Positions 1-7,965 of a stretch of DNA of 64,000 nucleotides are shown here, one piece after another (position 1 is the stretch's first letter; every line of letters starts with the position of its first letter). The stretch spans positions 62,001-126,000 of the forward strand of contig NCJL01000002.1 of assembly GCA_002278935.1 (NCBI GenBank). The letters run 5' to 3'. The notes under the pieces were generated by a model. That model did no database searches and had not been told where the DNA came from. It was given only the letters and a program-made list of their open reading frames with translations. The DNA comes from Gallionellales bacterium 39-52-133 (lineage in GTDB: Bacteria; Pseudomonadota; Gammaproteobacteria; Burkholderiales; Gallionellaceae). A program made the translations under genes and the position numbers.

Positions 1-440
1 ACTTTCTTGCCGGTAGGCTTGCTGGTGTTTACATATTTAAGGTTGTTTTCAATCGCGTATTCGCCCAGGAAATGCTCAACCGAGTTAATGCCGACATGGT
101 CTTCAACTTCATTGCGGTTACAGCCGGTTTCACAGGGAGCAGGACACACACGTCCCATCACGGACGGGAATGGATTGGCTGATGTCAGCCTGCGCCATGC
201 ATACTCCTGCCAAGTCACGCCTGCGGGTGGTTTTTCAGTGCCGCGTGTAATGGCAAGATATCCGCGGATATCTTCGCCTGCTGGACAACTGCCCTGACAG
301 GGTGGCGTGGACTGAATGTAAGTCGGGCACTTATAGGTGTAACTTGACTGAAATATCTTGTCGCGCAATGGCGTGCCTTTTGTGTCACCATCTTTGAATC
401 GGCGGAAGTTTAAAACTTTTTCTTCAGTAGTTCCTGACAT
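1..440 (-). CDS. dsrL: DsrL, N-terminal part (runs off window edge)
   Basis: This is the N-terminal ~146 residues of the iron-sulfur flavoprotein DsrL, which couples the reverse-Dsr sulfur oxidation pathway to NAD(P)+ in the cytoplasm and resembles the small subunit of glutamate synthase. The visible part starts MSGTTEEKVLNFRRF and has the cysteine-rich N-terminal Fe-S region typical of this family (CPTYIQSTPPCQGSCPAGEDI, then a VMGRVCPAPCETGCNR stretch). The flavin and NAD(P)H domains lie outside the window. The start codon at 440 has a GGAGATAGG ribosome binding site. It lies 28 bp after dsrK. Its presence supports the oxidative rather than the sulfate-reducing form of the pathway. Confidence 0.9.
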   Translation of the reverse strand, partial: MSGTTEEKVLNFRRFKDGDTKGTPLRDKIFQSSYTYKCPTYIQSTPPCQGSCPAGEDIRGYLAITRGTEKPPAGVTWQEYAWRRLTSANPFPSVMGRVCPAPCETGCNRNEVEDHVGINSVEHFLGEYAIENNLKYVNTSKPTGKK

Positions 441-468
441 TACCTATCTCCTAAATATAACTTTTATC

Positions 469-1995
469 TTATTTGTCGCCAAGTTTGATTGCATTGCTGA
501 CTAACTGGTGTACACCGCCAATCAAGCGCCTGTCGAAACCGTAATACGGTAATACTTTTGTAAACTGTGCTTTGCAAATTGCGCAAATACAAGCCATGAA
601 GTTTACGCCGTGTGCGTCAACTACATGTTGCAGGGCTTCCATGCGCGGTAATGAACCTTTAACACGCAGATCCAGCAAGTCATCCGTGAGCAAACCACCA
701 CCACCACCACAGCAGAACGTTTGCTCGTGCGTGGTACCTTCAGGCATTTCGTGGAAATGATTGGCGACGGCCTTCACGATATTGCGTGGAATTTCAAACT
801 GGCCGCCAAATGTATCACCCATGCCGGACCCGCGAGCAACGTTACATGAGTCATGGAAGGTAATGATGTGTTTGTCATTGGCCTCTTTGTCGAAGGTGAT
901 GATTTTCTTCTCAGCCAGATCCCAAGTCAGCTCGCAAATATGCATGGGCTGCTTGTAACGGTGGTCAAGCTGCTTTTGCAATTCGATTGCGTACGGATCT
1001 TTTCCACCATCACCAACGCCAATGAGGGTATTCCAGAAACTGTATGCCACACGCCAGGCATGTCCGCACTCACCAACAACAATACGTTTTACGCCCAGTT
1101 CAAGTGCAGCCTGGCGGATGCGCAATGCGATTTTGCGCATCTGCTCGTAGTTGCCGATAAACATACCAAAGTTGCCAGCTTCTGAAGACATGGACGAGAG
1201 CGTCCAGCTGATGCCCGCGGCATGAAACACCTTGGCATAACCAATCAGGCTGTCAATATGTGGCTCCGCAAAGAAATCAGCCGAAGGCGTGATCAAAAGG
1301 ACTTCCGCGCCTTTTACATCGAGAGGGAAGCGAATATCAAAGCCGGTATCTTCTTTGGTGTCTTCTTCCAGACCTTCCAGCGTGTCGATTAACGCTGGTT
1401 TAGGTAAGCCGAGATTGTTACCAATGGCATGTACTTTGCCGATAATCTCATTGGAATATTTCTGACCATAACCCGCTGAATCCAGAATTTCCCGAGCGGC
1501 CATGGTAATTTCGGCTGTATCAATTCCGTAAGGACAAAACACTGAACAACGACGGCATTCTGAACATTGATGGTAATAGTTATACCACTCATCCAGTACT
1601 TCACGGGTCAGGTCGCGTGCGCCGACCAGCCAAGGGAACAGCTTGCCGGGCAGGGTGAAATAGCGGCGATATACGCTGCGCATCAAGTCCTGTCTTGCGA
1701 CAGGCATGTTTTTGGGATCACCAGTACCTATGAAATAGTGGCACTTGTCGGAACAGGCGCCGCAATGTACACAGGCATCCATGTAAACTTTAAGCGAGCG
1801 ATATTTGCCGAGCAGCTCGCCCATTTTGCCTATTGCTTTATCGTGCCAGTCTGGCGTCTCAAAAACCGGAAACCCCAGATTCTCCTGGATTTTATCGCTT
1901 GCAACGAAAGTCTTTACATCGGCCATTGCTCCCGGCACAACTGCAGGCGCAATGTTAAATACTCTGTAAGGTGGAGCTTTGATTTCTGTTGCCAT
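469..1995 (-). CDS. dsrK: DsrK, Fe-S subunit of DsrMKJOP membrane complex
   Basis: 508 residues. DsrK is the cytoplasmic catalytic subunit of the DsrMKJOP complex. It resembles HdrD/heterodisulfide reductase and is thought to oxidise or reduce the DsrC trisulfide/disulfide. Visible motifs are a first 4Fe-4S site with Cys75, Cys78, Cys81 and Cys85 (CVHCGACSDKC), a second one near residues 144-155 (CSECRRCSVFCPYG), and the CCG-type catalytic cluster region (HDSCNVARGSG and later FCCGGGGG). It follows dsrM with only 2 bp between the genes, which indicates translational coupling. The usual dsrJ, dsrO and dsrP would lie beyond dsrL, outside the window. Confidence 0.96.
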   Translation of the reverse strand: MATEIKAPPYRVFNIAPAVVPGAMADVKTFVASDKIQENLGFPVFETPDWHDKAIGKMGELLGKYRSLKVYMDACVHCGACSDKCHYFIGTGDPKNMPVARQDLMRSVYRRYFTLPGKLFPWLVGARDLTREVLDEWYNYYHQCSECRRCSVFCPYGIDTAEITMAAREILDSAGYGQKYSNEIIGKVHAIGNNLGLPKPALIDTLEGLEEDTKEDTGFDIRFPLDVKGAEVLLITPSADFFAEPHIDSLIGYAKVFHAAGISWTLSSMSSEAGNFGMFIGNYEQMRKIALRIRQAALELGVKRIVVGECGHAWRVAYSFWNTLIGVGDGGKDPYAIELQKQLDHRYKQPMHICELTWDLAEKKIITFDKEANDKHIITFHDSCNVARGSGMGDTFGGQFEIPRNIVKAVANHFHEMPEGTTHEQTFCCGGGGGLLTDDLLDLRVKGSLPRMEALQHVVDAHGVNFMACICAICKAQFTKVLPYYGFDRRLIGGVHQLVSNAIKLGDK

Positions 1996-1997
1996 TA

Positions 1998-2729
1998 TTA
2001 TTTCCCTGAATCCAATTTAGACGCCCATGCTGAAAGGTGTCGCTTATCGCGAGAATTTTCAACTTGATTGCGGGTAGGTGAGAAAAATACTCCCGGTGCA
2101 TGCAGCAATTTACTGAAAGGGAAAATGATCATCAATAATGCGATAAGGGAAAGATGAAGATAAATCATCCAGTCGGAAGGCAGGGTGTTAATTGAGAAGC
2201 TCATCAAGCCCATAAAAAAGTCTTTGATAGCAACAACATCGGTATGGGTAATGAATTTCATAACCAGACCTGAAATACCTATAGTAATAAGCAGGGCAAG
2301 CATGAGATGGTCGGATGGCGTAGAAATATAACGAACGCGATCAACAAAAAATCTCCTTGCCCACAGACCCATCAAGCCCGCAACCATCATGAAGCCGGCA
2401 TAAAGTCCAAATGGCTGAATAAAGCTCACCCAAGACCAGACAGGATCAATGAAATAGCGCAAATGGCGCAGAAGTACAAGCGCAAGGCCGGCATGAAACA
2501 TGGCGCTGAAGATCCAGGTCCAGATCGTGGCCTTAAACAGGCTTTCAAAGAAAAACACTTCTCTGGCCATAAGCATAACCACACCGAAGCGCGTGCGTGG
2601 AGCCGGTGTGGTTGGAATTTTTAATGGCGCTGGTGTGCGCGCATAAGTAGCAATACGGTAAATTAAGCCAACAGCAAACAACCCCGCTGCAAAGTAAAAA
2701 AGAACTGCGAACATTATTGTCATGGTCAT
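1998..2729 (-). CDS. dsrM: DsrM, heme b membrane subunit of DsrMKJOP
   Basis: 243 residues with about five hydrophobic membrane segments. It is a NarI-like cytochrome b subunit that exchanges electrons between the quinone pool and DsrK. Histidines within or beside the membrane segments (for example FHAGLALVLLRHLRYF and HLSLIALLMIIFPFSKLLH) are the likely heme b ligands. The length is shorter than the ~330-residue DsrM of sulfate reducers but fits the short form of sulfur oxidisers. It sits between dsrC (55 bp upstream) and dsrK (2 bp downstream). Confidence 0.93.
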   Translation of the reverse strand: MTMTIMFAVLFYFAAGLFAVGLIYRIATYARTPAPLKIPTTPAPRTRFGVVMLMAREVFFFESLFKATIWTWIFSAMFHAGLALVLLRHLRYFIDPVWSWVSFIQPFGLYAGFMMVAGLMGLWARRFFVDRVRYISTPSDHLMLALLITIGISGLVMKFITHTDVVAIKDFFMGLMSFSINTLPSDWMIYLHLSLIALLMIIFPFSKLLHAPGVFFSPTRNQVENSRDKRHLSAWASKLDSGK

Positions 2730-2783
2730 TCAGAGTCTAGGTATTGAGCGGGATATGCAAAAACATTTGTTGCTTAAAGCTGC

Positions 2784-3119
2784 TTAAATGCAACCGGTAG
2801 GCTTGGGCAGGCCGGCAACTTTACAAGCTTGTTTTCCTGGTCCGTATGGGAAAAGCTCATACAGATACTGGCTCGTGCCTTTTTCAGGGCCAAACTTTTT
2901 GCCAATGGCTTTTGTCAGGACGCGAACAGCAGGAGCAATTTGATATTCCTCATAATACTCGCGCAGGAAATTGATCACTTCCCAGTGATTGTCTGTCATG
3001 TTCAGATTTTCTGTTTTTGCGATGTATTCCGCAACGTCCATGTTCCACTCTGCCAGATTCAGCAGGTATCCTTCTTCGTCGGTTTCGTAGCTTTTACCGT
3101 TAACTTCGATATGAGGCAT
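2784..3119 (-). CDS. dsrC: DsrC, sulfur carrier protein
   Basis: 111 residues. DsrC carries persulfide sulfur from DsrEFH to the DsrAB reductase and returns as a DsrC trisulfide to DsrMKJOP. The C-terminal arm has both functional cysteines: Cys99 (KQACKVAGLPK) and the penultimate Cys110 (TGCI), separated by ten residues as in true DsrC. A strong AGGAGAATCACA-type ribosome binding site precedes the ATG. Compare with the divergent paralogue at 7966-8295, which lacks the penultimate cysteine. Confidence 0.97.
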   Translation of the reverse strand: MPHIEVNGKSYETDEEGYLLNLAEWNMDVAEYIAKTENLNMTDNHWEVINFLREYYEEYQIAPAVRVLTKAIGKKFGPEKGTSQYLYELFPYGPGKQACKVAGLPKPTGCI

Positions 3120-3149
3120 TGTGATTCTCCTAAGGGTTAATACGCGTTG

Positions 3150-3446
3150 TTACAACCAAGATTGGCAGTTTTTGTTTCCAGCAACCAGATCGACGAAGCC
3201 GCCGTAATCAACAGCTGTTACGCCATCCATCAAGCGGTCTGCAAGACCACGAGCTTCAAGATCAGGCATCAGGACGTGAATCTTGTAGCGACCCATAACT
3301 TCACGTACTTTGGCTTCAAGCGCGCCACCTTTGGTGGCGGCATAAACTGCATCTTCGATCAGTATGATTTCACCCGCCTCTGCGACACGCAGGCAGTTCT
3401 CGAATGAACCATTTGTTAGTGGTGATTTGTTAATGATGTGAAGCAT
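3150..3446 (-). CDS. dsrH: DsrH, sulfurtransferase subunit
   Basis: 98 residues, TusB/DsrH family. With DsrE and DsrF it forms the cytoplasmic DsrE2F2H2 sulfurtransferase that passes sulfur to DsrC. A conserved cysteine (Cys18, in the context GSFENCLRV) occupies the position of the reactive DsrH cysteine of Allochromatium. The gene lies between dsrF and dsrC in the canonical dsrE-F-H-C order. The DsrEFH set is a hallmark of sulfur-oxidising organisms. Confidence 0.93.
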   Translation of the reverse strand: MLHIINKSPLTNGSFENCLRVAEAGEIILIEDAVYAATKGGALEAKVREVMGRYKIHVLMPDLEARGLADRLMDGVTAVDYGGFVDLVAGNKNCQSWL

Positions 3447-3523
3447 TCTACTTTTACCTTTCCAGGATATTCAGACCGCCAAAAAAATCGGTCGCCATAA
3501 AATCGGCCGTCATAAATTGACTG

Positions 3524-3889
3524 CTAGAAACTCAGGACTACATCCTGGTCACTCATCAGGGCACCCATTTCCTTGCTTGTCAGAACCGTAACATCAACTA
3601 GCAGGTCGTCTTCTGTCAATCCGCGTGCATCCATTGATTCTTTTTCCACATAAAGCTTTTCAATGTCGTAGCCTTCAAGAGCACGATAGGTGGTTGAGAA
3701 GTTTTTGGTCTCAATTCCTTTCGTTTGCTGCCCTTTCTTTAATTGATAGACGCCGTCATCCAGAAAGACCAGTGAAACATCCTGATCAAAAGCTGCAGTG
3801 ATCAGTACGACCTCCAGCGATTCCAGCGCGTAAATGGTGCCATGTGGCGCTTTACGATTTACAAACATAAATTTTTTGATATCGCTCAT
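3524..3889 (-). CDS. dsrF: DsrF, sulfurtransferase subunit
   Basis: 121 residues, TusC/DsrF family, structural subunit of the DsrEFH heterohexamer. The open frame extends seven codons further upstream (to 3910), but the ATG at 3889 (MSDIKKFMFVNRKAPHG) has an AGGAGA site about 8 bp upstream and gives the family start, so 3889 is chosen. No cysteine is present, as expected for DsrF. The gap from dsrE is only 10 bp. The 77 bp between dsrF and dsrH contain two near-identical tracts (ggtcgccataaaatcgg and cggccgtcataaat), a small local duplication. Confidence 0.93.
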   Translation of the reverse strand: MSDIKKFMFVNRKAPHGTIYALESLEVVLITAAFDQDVSLVFLDDGVYQLKKGQQTKGIETKNFSTTYRALEGYDIEKLYVEKESMDARGLTEDDLLVDVTVLTSKEMGALMSDQDVVLSF

Positions 3890-3899
3890 CACAATCTCC

Positions 3900-4259
3900 T
3901 TAATCGCCAAATGTGATCAAACGATCAGTCAGTGTTCCGGCTTCTACCAGCTGACCGAGTCCTGAAATGCGGAACCCGGGTGCAAGGTTTTCATCTCTGA
4001 TACCACGGCGCATCGCAGCAGCTACGCATACTACGAGATCCACGCCATGCTCTTCTGCCAGCTTGGTCCAGCGGTTTACAATGTGACGGTCATCCTGTGG
4101 TGGCTCTGTCAGTTTTGTAGCGTTATTAACACCATCGTGATAGAAAAATACGCGCCAAACAGTATGGCCCTTGGCAATCGCCGCTTTGCAAAACAGATAA
4201 GCAGAATCACTTGCCTGGTGCTGATAAGGGCCTTCGTTAACAACAATTCCAAATTTCAT
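3900..4259 (-). CDS. dsrE: DsrE, catalytic sulfurtransferase subunit
   Basis: 119 residues, TusD/DsrE family. The reactive cysteine that carries the persulfide is seen as Cys78 in VDLVVCVAAAMRRG, the same position as in Allochromatium vinosum DsrE. It receives sulfur from rhodanese/TusA-type donors and transfers it to DsrC. It lies 43 bp after dsrB and just before dsrF. Confidence 0.95.
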   Translation of the reverse strand: MKFGIVVNEGPYQHQASDSAYLFCKAAIAKGHTVWRVFFYHDGVNNATKLTEPPQDDRHIVNRWTKLAEEHGVDLVVCVAAAMRRGIRDENLAPGFRISGLGQLVEAGTLTDRLITFGD

Positions 4260-4302
4260 GCAGATATTCCCCAGATCTTTACATTAAAAACGGGCCGTAA
4301 TA

Positions 4303-5379
4303 TTAGAACCGTATATGAGCACTTTGATTCAGGGAGGCACGTGAACCTCTCCAGTCATCAATCAGATACTTGGTAAAGGGCAGGCCAGTTTTTTCGAAGA
4401 ACTGAGGCCAGCCAATACGATCGATCCAGTCAGACATACGTTCCCAAGGCTTGCCGTCTTTTTTGTAAACGCTCAGGATGTTTTTAACCACTACACCAAC
4501 CTCAGTCCAGCGTGGAGGATTGTTAGGCAGGCCAGAAGCAACCATTTTCATGAAAGTTGGCTTGCCGCGTGCATTTGAGTTCTTGCCGCCAACCCAGATC
4601 GCCAGCTTTGAGTTTTCTGGGTCGTTGATCTGCATTGGAGGGCAGGGTGGATAGCAAGCGCCGCAGCACATACATTTGCTCTCGTCAATTTCCAGAGATG
4701 GCTTGCCGTTTACCATGGCAGGGCGAATCGCAGCAACCGGGCAACGCGCTACAACAGCAGGGCGTTCACATACGTTCGCTACCTGATCATGGTTGATCTT
4801 GGGAGGCTTGGTGTGTTGAACAATGATCGCCAAATCCGCCTGGCCGCCGCAGTTGATCTCGCAGCATGAGGTTGAAAGATGAACGCGGTTAGGCATTTCT
4901 TCAGTCTTGAACTCGGTAATCAGTTCATCCATCAATGACTTAACAACGCCGGATGCATCTGTGCCTGGAATGTCGCAGTGCAACCAGCCTTGCGTATGCG
5001 CAATCATGGAAACAGAGTTACCTGTTCCGCCAACCGGGAAGCCGTTCTTTTCCAGCTCAGCGATCAGTGGATCAACTTGCTTTGCAGTTGAAACCATAAA
5101 TTCGATATTCGAACGAATGGTAAAACGCACAAAGCCTTCTGCATATTTGTCGGCGATATCACACAAAGTGCGGATGGTATAAACGTCCATCTGACGCTGG
5201 GTACCGGCACGCACAGACCAGACTTCATCGCCAGTGTGCGAAACGTGATGCAACACGCCTGGGCGTGGCCTGTCGTGATACTTCCAGTTGCCGTAATTCT
5301 TGATGAACTTAGGGTGAAGGAATTGCTTGTTGTCCGGAACGCCACTCTCTACCGGGCGACGCAGTGCTGTTTGTGCCAT
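4303..5379 (-). CDS. dsrB: DsrB, dissimilatory sulfite reductase beta subunit
   Basis: 358 residues. With DsrA it forms the siroheme enzyme that, in the reverse direction, oxidises DsrC-bound sulfur to sulfite in the cytoplasm. Visible are the siroheme/Fe-S region with the CCEINCGG motif, a CERPAVVARCP motif, and an inserted ferredoxin domain with the CMCCGACYPPCP pattern that binds a 4Fe-4S cluster. It starts 2 bp after the dsrA stop. Length and order fit betaproteobacterial rDsr. Confidence 0.97.
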   Translation of the reverse strand: MAQTALRRPVESGVPDNKQFLHPKFIKNYGNWKYHDRPRPGVLHHVSHTGDEVWSVRAGTQRQMDVYTIRTLCDIADKYAEGFVRFTIRSNIEFMVSTAKQVDPLIAELEKNGFPVGGTGNSVSMIAHTQGWLHCDIPGTDASGVVKSLMDELITEFKTEEMPNRVHLSTSCCEINCGGQADLAIIVQHTKPPKINHDQVANVCERPAVVARCPVAAIRPAMVNGKPSLEIDESKCMCCGACYPPCPPMQINDPENSKLAIWVGGKNSNARGKPTFMKMVASGLPNNPPRWTEVGVVVKNILSVYKKDGKPWERMSDWIDRIGWPQFFEKTGLPFTKYLIDDWRGSRASLNQSAHIRF

Positions 5380-5381
5380 AG

Positions 5382-6686
5382 TTATGCTCCCATTCCGGCT
5401 TGTTTTTTAGCTTTGATTTTTGCAACTTCATCATCCCAACCATCGGTGCGAACATATGGATTGGTACGCGGATGTGCAACCATTGTTGGATCAACTTCGA
5501 TTTCCATGGCTTCAAGGAAGTTTACCAGGCCGATACGCTCGATCATTTCGCCTGTACGCTCATGTTCCAGTGCGTTTTCGGCAAAGAAGTCGATGGTGCG
5601 CTGAGCAAGATCAACCAGTTTCTCAACGTCATCTTCTGTCTCCAGTTTCATGAATGGCACAACGACGGTACCGAACAAGTCGCCGATTTTCAGGGTACGC
5701 TTGCCGCCGACCAGGATGCTGGCACCCTTGTCTACGCCGGTTGACAGTGCACCAGTCATTACGTTGATGCAGTGCATGCAGCGTACGCAGTCTTTGTTGT
5801 TGATTTCAAGGGCTTGAGTGTCGTTAATCGCAACACTTGAAAGATCTTTGCCGGTCTTCAGGTTTTTGATCTGTTTGAGCTCGATAGTCTTGGTAGGGCA
5901 ACGTGCAATTACGTCGTTTACCAGTTCGTCCATACCGTGCTTGGCCAACCATTGCTTTGCCATCTTCTCGTCGGTGCGGATATTGTCGCGCCATGTTCCG
6001 ATAACTGCCATATCAGCACGCTGAATGGAGTTCATGCAGTCATTGGGGCAACCGGAGAATTTGAACTTGAACTTGTATGGCAGAGACGGGCGGTGCATGT
6101 CGTCGAGGAAATTGTTCAGTACTGTGCGATGCGCCGAAGCTTCGTCATAACATGAATGCTCGCAACGTGCGGCACCTACGCAAGACATTGATGTGCGCAC
6201 AGCGGGGCCTGCGCCACCCAGGTCAAAGCCCAGCTCGTTCAGCTCGTCAAAAGCCGGTTGAACATTGGCCGTTGTCGCGCCCTGGAACATGATGTCGCCA
6301 GACTGACCGTGGAAAGCAATCAGGCCTGAGCCGTGCTTTTCCCATATATCAGACATTTTGCGCAGTGTTGCTGTGTTGTAATGCATGCCGGCCGGAGGCT
6401 GAATGCGTAATGTGTGGAACTCGGCAGCATCAGGGTAAACTGCTTCACCTTTGTCATTTTTAAGTTCAGTGAAGCGGGGAATAATTCCGCCGCCGTAACC
6501 GAAAACACCCACTGTGCCGCCTTTCCAGTAACCTTTTTTGGTCTGGTATGAGGTTTCGAGTTGCCCCATCAGGTCAACAGCCATGTCGTTAGTTTTAGCT
6601 AAGCGCTTAATTCCAGTTACAAAACTGGGCCATGGGCCACTCTCGAGTTGATCGAGCTGCGGTGTATCATGCTGTTTTTTTGCCAT
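5382..6686 (-). CDS. dsrA: DsrA, dissimilatory sulfite reductase alpha subunit
   Basis: 434 residues. It is the first gene of the dsr operon and the catalytic partner of DsrB. The siroheme-4Fe-4S ligands are visible as Cys169 and Cys175 (SCVGAARC) and Cys213 and Cys217 (GCPNDC). A ferredoxin insertion with CVRCMHC follows. The ribosome binding site is AAAGGA, and the start lies about 126 nt downstream of the predicted transcription start. Clustering with dsrEFH and dsrL indicates the oxidative enzyme. Phylogeny of DsrAB would confirm the reverse type. Confidence 0.97.
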   Translation of the reverse strand: MAKKQHDTPQLDQLESGPWPSFVTGIKRLAKTNDMAVDLMGQLETSYQTKKGYWKGGTVGVFGYGGGIIPRFTELKNDKGEAVYPDAAEFHTLRIQPPAGMHYNTATLRKMSDIWEKHGSGLIAFHGQSGDIMFQGATTANVQPAFDELNELGFDLGGAGPAVRTSMSCVGAARCEHSCYDEASAHRTVLNNFLDDMHRPSLPYKFKFKFSGCPNDCMNSIQRADMAVIGTWRDNIRTDEKMAKQWLAKHGMDELVNDVIARCPTKTIELKQIKNLKTGKDLSSVAINDTQALEINNKDCVRCMHCINVMTGALSTGVDKGASILVGGKRTLKIGDLFGTVVVPFMKLETEDDVEKLVDLAQRTIDFFAENALEHERTGEMIERIGLVNFLEAMEIEVDPTMVAHPRTNPYVRTDGWDDEVAKIKAKKQAGMGA

Positions 6687-6818
6687 GATGATTCCTTTCG
6701 TTAATCAAATATTTTTGCCCAGACAAAATAGACTGGAGCACAGTTTGTTAAAAATTACAAAATGGGAAGCTTAGATCCATACGGGATTAAAAGCGAAGTT
6801 CAGTGTTTTGCCAAAAAT

Positions 6819-6847
6819 ACTATAATGATTTTTATGAAACTATGCAA
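6819..6847 (-). promoter_or_regulatory. Predicted sigma-70 promoter of dsrA operon
   Basis: Read on the minus strand, TTGCAT (6847-6842) and TATAGT (6824-6819) are separated by exactly 17 bp, a good sigma-70 match. Transcription would start near 6812, leaving a leader of roughly 125 nt before dsrA. This is inferred from sequence only. Confidence 0.5.
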
Positions 6848-6981
6848 AATCAAACTCGTTTAGCCTGTCTGCGAATCATACTTATTTTTCCGGTGTATTA
6901 AATAACTCTTATGGGGGGGTGTGCAAATCATCCTATGGTGTTAGCAGCCTGCCCCCTTTGATAGTTATTGGCGAATATTCG

Positions 6982-7011
6982 TTCTGCCCAATCTCAAACG
7001 ATCTATATAAT
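6982..7011 (+). promoter_or_regulatory. Possible promoter of the plus-strand cassette
   Basis: A perfect TATAAT lies at 7006-7011. The best upstream partner is a weak TTCTGC at 6982-6987 with an 18-bp spacer. The leader to the ATG at 7078 would be about 60 nt. The weak -35 suggests activator control or a different true start. Confidence 0.35.
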
Positions 7012-7077
7012 AACGAAAGAATCTGCGTATTGAGCATGATAACTTTTTTGTGGCGCAGATGATATGACGAGGATAAA

Positions 7078-7305
7078 ATGTCCCAAATTATAGAGTTGGA
7101 CAAGTTTAAAATACCATTGGGCGGTCAGGATGTTGAGTTGCAGCAAATCGATCATGCTGCGGGTGGTATGAGTCTGTTGCGAATCCGTATTCGTGAAGCT
7201 AAGCGTTTTACCATTTTCGATGTTGATCCTGTGACAGCAAAAGCATGGGGCGAAACAATGATTAAATGGGCAGAAGCGCAGACGGCAAAAACAGATGGCG
7301 AATGA
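7078..7305 (+). CDS. Small conserved protein of the dsr-adjacent cassette
   Basis: 75 residues, acidic at both ends with a beta-rich middle (SLLRIRIREAKRFTIFDVDPVTAKAWG). It has no signal peptide, membrane segment or cysteine. It resembles the small uncharacterised proteins annotated as DUF6967 in some sulfur oxidisers, but I recall that family only loosely. It is the first gene of the five-gene plus-strand cassette, and its end overlaps the next gene by 11 bp, so the two are probably translated together. The function is unknown. The tight link to a Cas6-like protein suggests a joint role. Confidence 0.8.
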   Translation: MSQIIELDKFKIPLGGQDVELQQIDHAAGGMSLLRIRIREAKRFTIFDVDPVTAKAWGETMIKWAEAQTAKTDGE

Positions 7306-7924
7306 ATCAGTTGTGAATGCATCAAATAGTGAAGCGCAAGAGATGGTCGACGTAGTGTTTGATCTGAATGGATCAGCCGTCCCCGCAAGCTATCCATTTA
7401 TACTGTGGTCAGAATTGCTACGTTGCCTACCCTGGCTGGGCGATACTGGCAATATCGGTGTGCATCCACTCAGGGGTTCGGCCAGCGGTGACAATATATT
7501 GTTGTCCAGGCGCACAAAACTGATTTTGAGATTGCCCGCGGAACGTGCGGCAGAAGCGTACTCCTTGTCCGGGCAACAACTCAATATTGACGGGAATGTG
7601 CTTATAGTCGGCCAGGCCAGGGACAGGCCCCTGCAGGCGGCAACGACACTGCATTCGTATATCGTTGAAAGCAAGCTGGGTGAAGTTGAATTCCTTGCCG
7701 ATATGAAACAAAAATTGCAGGCAATGAATATTCCATGCAACCTGATTTGTGACAAATATCGCAAAATTAACGACGGTAATAATAGTCTCAGCGGCTTTGG
7801 GCTGGTACTGCATGATCTTAAGCCTGCTGCGTCCCTGCATATCCAGCGTACCGGATTGGGTGGCTCGCATTATTTGGGTTGTGGTATTTTTGTGCCGTTC
7901 AAGTCGATTTCGGGTTTGGATTGA
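7295..7924 (+). CDS. Cas6/Cmx6-like RNA endonuclease-family protein, no CRISPR array nearby
   Basis: 209 residues. The protein matches the layout of the Cas6 subfamily called Cmx6 (type I-MYXAN, TIGR02807): an N-terminal VDVVFDLNGSAVPASYPF strand and helix, a GVHPLRG segment near residue 50, an LILRLP strand, and the diagnostic glycine-rich C-terminal loop GLGGSHYLGCGIFVPFK. Cas6 proteins cut CRISPR precursor RNA in a ferredoxin-like RAMP fold. Candidate catalytic histidines occur, but none can be assigned from sequence alone. No cas gene or repeat array is present, and the neighbours are sulfur-oxidation genes. The start at 7295 overlaps the previous gene by 11 bp. An internal ATG at 7343 (MVDVVFDL) is an alternative that matches the usual family start. 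The family call is fairly secure; a role in RNA processing here is inference. Confidence 0.82.
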   Translation: MANESVVNASNSEAQEMVDVVFDLNGSAVPASYPFILWSELLRCLPWLGDTGNIGVHPLRGSASGDNILLSRRTKLILRLPAERAAEAYSLSGQQLNIDGNVLIVGQARDRPLQAATTLHSYIVESKLGEVEFLADMKQKLQAMNIPCNLICDKYRKINDGNNSLSGFGLVLHDLKPAASLHIQRTGLGGSHYLGCGIFVPFKSISGLD

Positions 7925-7965
7925 AGTTTGGCATGTACTTTATATTAACGAGAGGAGATTGAAAG

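Larger units (their letters stand above)
6687..7077. promoter_or_regulatory. 391-bp divergent control region between dsr operon and the Cas6-like cassette
   Basis: No gene was found in this stretch. It is AT-rich and must hold the start signals of both the dsr operon (minus) and the plus-strand cassette at 7078. Predicted sigma-70 elements are listed separately. A run of seven G at about 6913-6919 pairs with a CCCCC tract at about 6953-6957 and could form a long-range stem. No known regulator site was recognised. Confidence 0.6.
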
